This document shows, one piece after another, positions 61,932 through 64,000 of a DNA stretch of 64,000 bases (positions are counted from its first letter, which is position 1; every line of letters begins with the position of its first letter). The stretch is taken from assembly GCA_023426245.1 (NCBI GenBank), contig JAFABB010000039.1, positions 122,587 to 186,586 on the forward strand, in the 5' to 3' direction. The position numbers were made by a program, and so were the translations under genes. The notes under the pieces were generated by a model. The model had not been told where the DNA came from and made no database searches. It was given only the letters and a program-made list of their open reading frames with translations. Source of the stretch: Bacillota bacterium (GTDB taxonomy: Bacteria; Bacillota; UBA4882; UBA8346).

Positions 61932-62891
61932 ATGAAAGAATTATTGGTTATTGCTTTAAGCGTAGCAATGGTTTTCGCTTTTGCATCTGTTTCCATGGCT
62001 GAAGTTACATTCGGTGGAGAAATCGATGCCGGTTATAAGTGTTATTCTTCAGACACCTACAATGATCAAAGTATGCCGTATCTTTTTGCTAAGATTATCA
62101 CTACTGCTAAATTAGGTGACAGTGCAACAGGTCTTATAGTAATCAAAAACGCTGATGCTGATATTACTGATGGGCAAACGACACTCAATTCAGATGCGGT
62201 ATCCAAGAATATTAATTCATTTGCTTTTGATGAAGCCAGCATTACGATTGCCCAGTCTTTCGGTAACATTAAAGCCGGTTATTATGGCTGGAATCCTAAC
62301 TTAAAAGATGTTATCAGTACGTATCGTGGAGATATTAAGAACGATGTCGATGTTGGTGCAACCATCAATATTACGAATCATTTTTCCGTGGATTTCGCTT
62401 ATGGAATTCCAACAACAGACAAAGATGGTAATACCGATGGTACGAATGCTGCTAAATATGGAGTTAGGTTAGCTTATACCACCGACCACTTTGGCGCTGA
62501 CGTTAACTATAGCAGCAATACTTTTGGTGCTGCGGGTCCGATAACTACGCTAACTGATAAAAATGGCGACGCCTGCACTATCACCGGAGTTGATGTTTGG
62601 TATTTTATTAACGGCTTCAAACCCTATATTCAATATGAGGTTGTGAATGATACAACTTATAAAGATGACCCCACCAACATAATCTTGGGATTTATCTATG
62701 ATTCCGTGGATGTCCCGGTCTACGGCCGTTTCGAATATGATTTATCAGACTCTAACGGCAAAGAACAGGAATTGGGTGTTCGGGTAGGTTACAAATTTGA
62801 GAGCGGTGTTAAACTTCAAGGACAATATAGAGAAAATATTAACGGCACCAAAGATTCCAAAGAATCTATCAAATTGGTTTTACCCTTTTAA
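61932..62891 (+). CDS. Outer-membrane porin-like beta-barrel protein of the sugar regulon
   Basis: The start at 61932 follows GGGGGAAG. The 319-residue protein has a signal peptide (MKELLVIALSVAMVFAFASV, cleavage after SMA). The mature chain is built from alternating amphipathic strands with Asp/Asn/Gly turns (VTFGGEIDAGYKCYS, FGNIKAGYYGWNPN, GVRVGYKFESGVKLQGQYRE) and ends in SIKLVLPF. The terminal Phe and strand pattern fit a BAM-assembled barrel of perhaps 14-16 strands. Its promoter is copy 5 of the module found on sugar importers and glycosidases, so it probably lets oligosaccharides cross the outer membrane. Confidence 0.85.
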   Translation: MKELLVIALSVAMVFAFASVSMAEVTFGGEIDAGYKCYSSDTYNDQSMPYLFAKIITTAKLGDSATGLIVIKNADADITDGQTTLNSDAVSKNINSFAFDEASITIAQSFGNIKAGYYGWNPNLKDVISTYRGDIKNDVDVGATINITNHFSVDFAYGIPTTDKDGNTDGTNAAKYGVRLAYTTDHFGADVNYSSNTFGAAGPITTLTDKNGDACTITGVDVWYFINGFKPYIQYEVVNDTTYKDDPTNIILGFIYDSVDVPVYGRFEYDLSDSNGKEQELGVRVGYKFESGVKLQGQYRENINGTKDSKESIKLVLPF

Positions 62892-62922
62892 ATAAGGGAT
62901 AACTCCTTCATTTTTCCGGGCA

Positions 62923-62976
62923 CAACGTAGGCTCATCCTAACTTTCCTCCTCCCCTACGTTGGATGATATTTTTTA
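62923..62976 (+). terminator. Possible terminator 1 after the porin gene
   Basis: CAACGTAGG and CCTACGTTG (62923-62931 and 62954-62962) are perfect 9-base inverted repeats, followed within eight bases by a run of T. Confidence 0.6.
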
Positions 62977-62984
62977 GAACAACT

Positions 62985-63013
62985 GCGCCGATGATGCCCT
63001 AATCGGCGCTTTT
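62985..63013 (+). terminator. Terminator 2 after the porin gene
   Basis: GCGCCGAT and ATCGGCGC form a perfect 8-bp GC-rich stem with a 9-nt loop, followed by TTTT. Confidence 0.85.
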
Positions 63014-63169
63014 AAAGAAAAATAAGCTTATTTCTTTAAATTTGTTTTATTATCAACCCCTCGCATAAACCAAATTCTTTAGACATGTATCTAGAATCCT
63101 TCTCAGAAGCAATGAGTATATGATTTCACCTCAAAAGATCCTATATGAAATCAGCAATGGGAGAAATGA

Positions 63170-63354
63170 AAAAAGTGGTTGGATGATGAGAAAAAACAAT
63201 TGGATGATCGAAAAAAGTAATTGATAAAATGAACCGGTCGATTGGTTGACGGAAAAAAACAATTGCTGAAATGGTTTCGATCATTGGTTGATGGGAAAAA
63301 CCAATTGAAAAAATGAACCGGATGATTGGATGAATGAAAAAATAACTGTTAAGA
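63170..63354. repeat. Degenerate minisatellite-like array, copy 2
   Basis: The same units as at 25112-25345 recur here: TTGGATGATGAG, AACAATTGGATGATCG, AAAGTAATTGATAAAATGAA, then TTGGTTGACGG and so on, with fewer repeats. Confidence 0.8.
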
Positions 63355-63502
63355 TGGTTTTGGGCATTGCTTGGAATAAAAAACGGCTGTTTGGGGAGAT
63401 TTACTTCGGCACTTTTTTGGCACCAAAAGTCGCGAAAAAGGTGATAGAATATTATCGCCGGAAGAAGTCAAAGAAGACCCGCTACCTGAAGGTAGCGGGT
63501 TT
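63194..63502 (+). repeat. Long direct repeat element, copy 2 (partner at 25196-25515)
   Basis: This is the partner of the element at 25196-25515, in the same orientation and with only scattered substitutions plus a ~10-base deletion. An intact 58-codon frame beginning at 63330 (MNEKITVKMVLGIAWNKKRL) covers the constant segment here but is disrupted upstream in copy 1. The frame reads through the final hairpin, so coding is doubtful. Confidence 0.85.
63478..63502 (+). terminator. Hairpin ending repeat copy 2
   Basis: CCCGCTACC and GGTAGCGGG form the same 9-bp stem and 4-nt loop as in copy 1, followed by TTT. Confidence 0.75.
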
Positions 63503-64000
63503 CGCATTTCATGGGGTGTTGAGGATAAATAGGCTCATAATGATCAGTTGGGAAAGCGGTAGGTCTATCAACTCACCCCTTCAGATACCCTATCGGTTAT
63601 CGTAACCTGGTTGCCGTTCCCCTCTCTCTGAAGATGGCATGGTATGGATGTTGGAGAGAGGGGAAGTTAATTTTATTTCGTATTTAGTGATTTTTCGAAA
63701 ACAAATAGCGAAGAATTGGCTTAAAAATTTCAATTGAAGAGCTTAGAAAAGATTACATGTAATAAACTAATCGACTTTCCCCCGACGATAGCATGATAAG
63801 GATGGTAGAGAAAAGGAATGATATTTTCATGGTATGAAGATTTCGATATTGTCGAAACGGGAAAGTTACTTGAACTAAAGGATGAAGCCTTCATGTTGAA
63901 GATTGAGCAGGAGATAGTTTGCTGTTAATTGTATCATGCAGGGATTATTGGATATATGTGGAATTATAATATGGAAATTTTAATAATTCGGGGTCTTTGT
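63503..64000. other. Non-coding stretch to the window end, with one hairpin
   Basis: No gene is recognised. CCCCTCTCTC (63619-63628) and GAGAGAGGGG (63654-63663) form a perfect 10-bp stem with a 25-nt loop, of unknown role. Confidence 0.5.

Noticed and set aside
63330..63605. 91-codon frame beginning MNEKITVKMV within repeat copy 2
   Set aside because: It passes through the terminator-type hairpin, and the upstream half is not in frame in copy 1, so it is not called as a gene.

Overview
The window reads as a chromosomal segment of a spore-forming, diderm (two-membrane) member of the Firmicutes. Spore formation is indicated by an alpha/beta-type small acid-soluble spore protein at 6.7 kb. Firmicute ancestry is indicated by YpiB-, YqhV- and DUF441-type proteins and YesM/YesN regulators. 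An outer membrane is indicated by an OmpA-domain protein (1.7-3.0 kb), two signal-peptide beta-barrel proteins ending in Phe (4.9-6.1 kb and 61.9-62.9 kb) and a Spy/CpxP-like periplasmic protein. Limnochordia/Hydrogenispora-like lineages would fit, but the sequence here does not settle the genus.

0-25 kb is mixed housekeeping and accessory DNA. It holds the end of a ribose-type ABC importer, an OmpA-like protein, ComA-like phosphosulfolactate synthase, small membrane proteins, a porin-like protein, a SASP, MurC, an IDEAL/UPF0302 protein, an ArgA-type acetyltransferase and Hsp20. A two-component pair stands divergent from a Spy-like protein. Then come an Nramp transporter, a LysR gene interrupted by an amber codon, a DJ-1/PfpI protein coupled to an APC permease, and a MarR-controlled heterodimeric ABC exporter.

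25-63.5 kb is a large plant-polysaccharide utilisation region. It contains two sugar ABC importers (one MalFG-type, one LplABC-type) and two YesM-type sensor kinases. There are three intact YesN-type AraC response regulators and the stump of a fourth. The hydrolases are a GH43 beta-xylosidase, a GH42 beta-galactosidase, a GH78-type rhamnosidase-like protein, a GH3 protein with swapped domain order, a GH106-like enzyme, a DUF5060/DUF4038-type enzyme and a large unclassified glycosidase. A secreted propeller-like protein and an outer-membrane porin complete the set. The likely substrate is a xylose-, galactose- and rhamnose-containing wall polymer such as hemicellulose or rhamnogalacturonan.

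The main discovery is a repeated promoter module upstream of five of these transcription units, including the porin. An A-rich block (AAAAATG) lies exactly 32 nt upstream of a TTTGTT-like -35 box, with a GGTA..ATCTAAAA block and GCCC between them, followed by an 18-19 nt spacer and a GATAAT-like -10 box. This looks like an activator-dependent promoter of one regulon, most simply driven by the paralogous YesN regulators. It ties an outer-membrane channel to ABC importers and glycosidases.

Two near-identical ~310 bp repeat elements, each made of degenerate minisatellite-like units plus a constant segment ending in a terminator hairpin, bracket the whole 38 kb region in direct orientation. Several decayed genes (LysR, a YesN C-terminus beside an IS fragment, a GH106 fragment, a glutamine-amidotransferase stump) show ongoing rearrangement.
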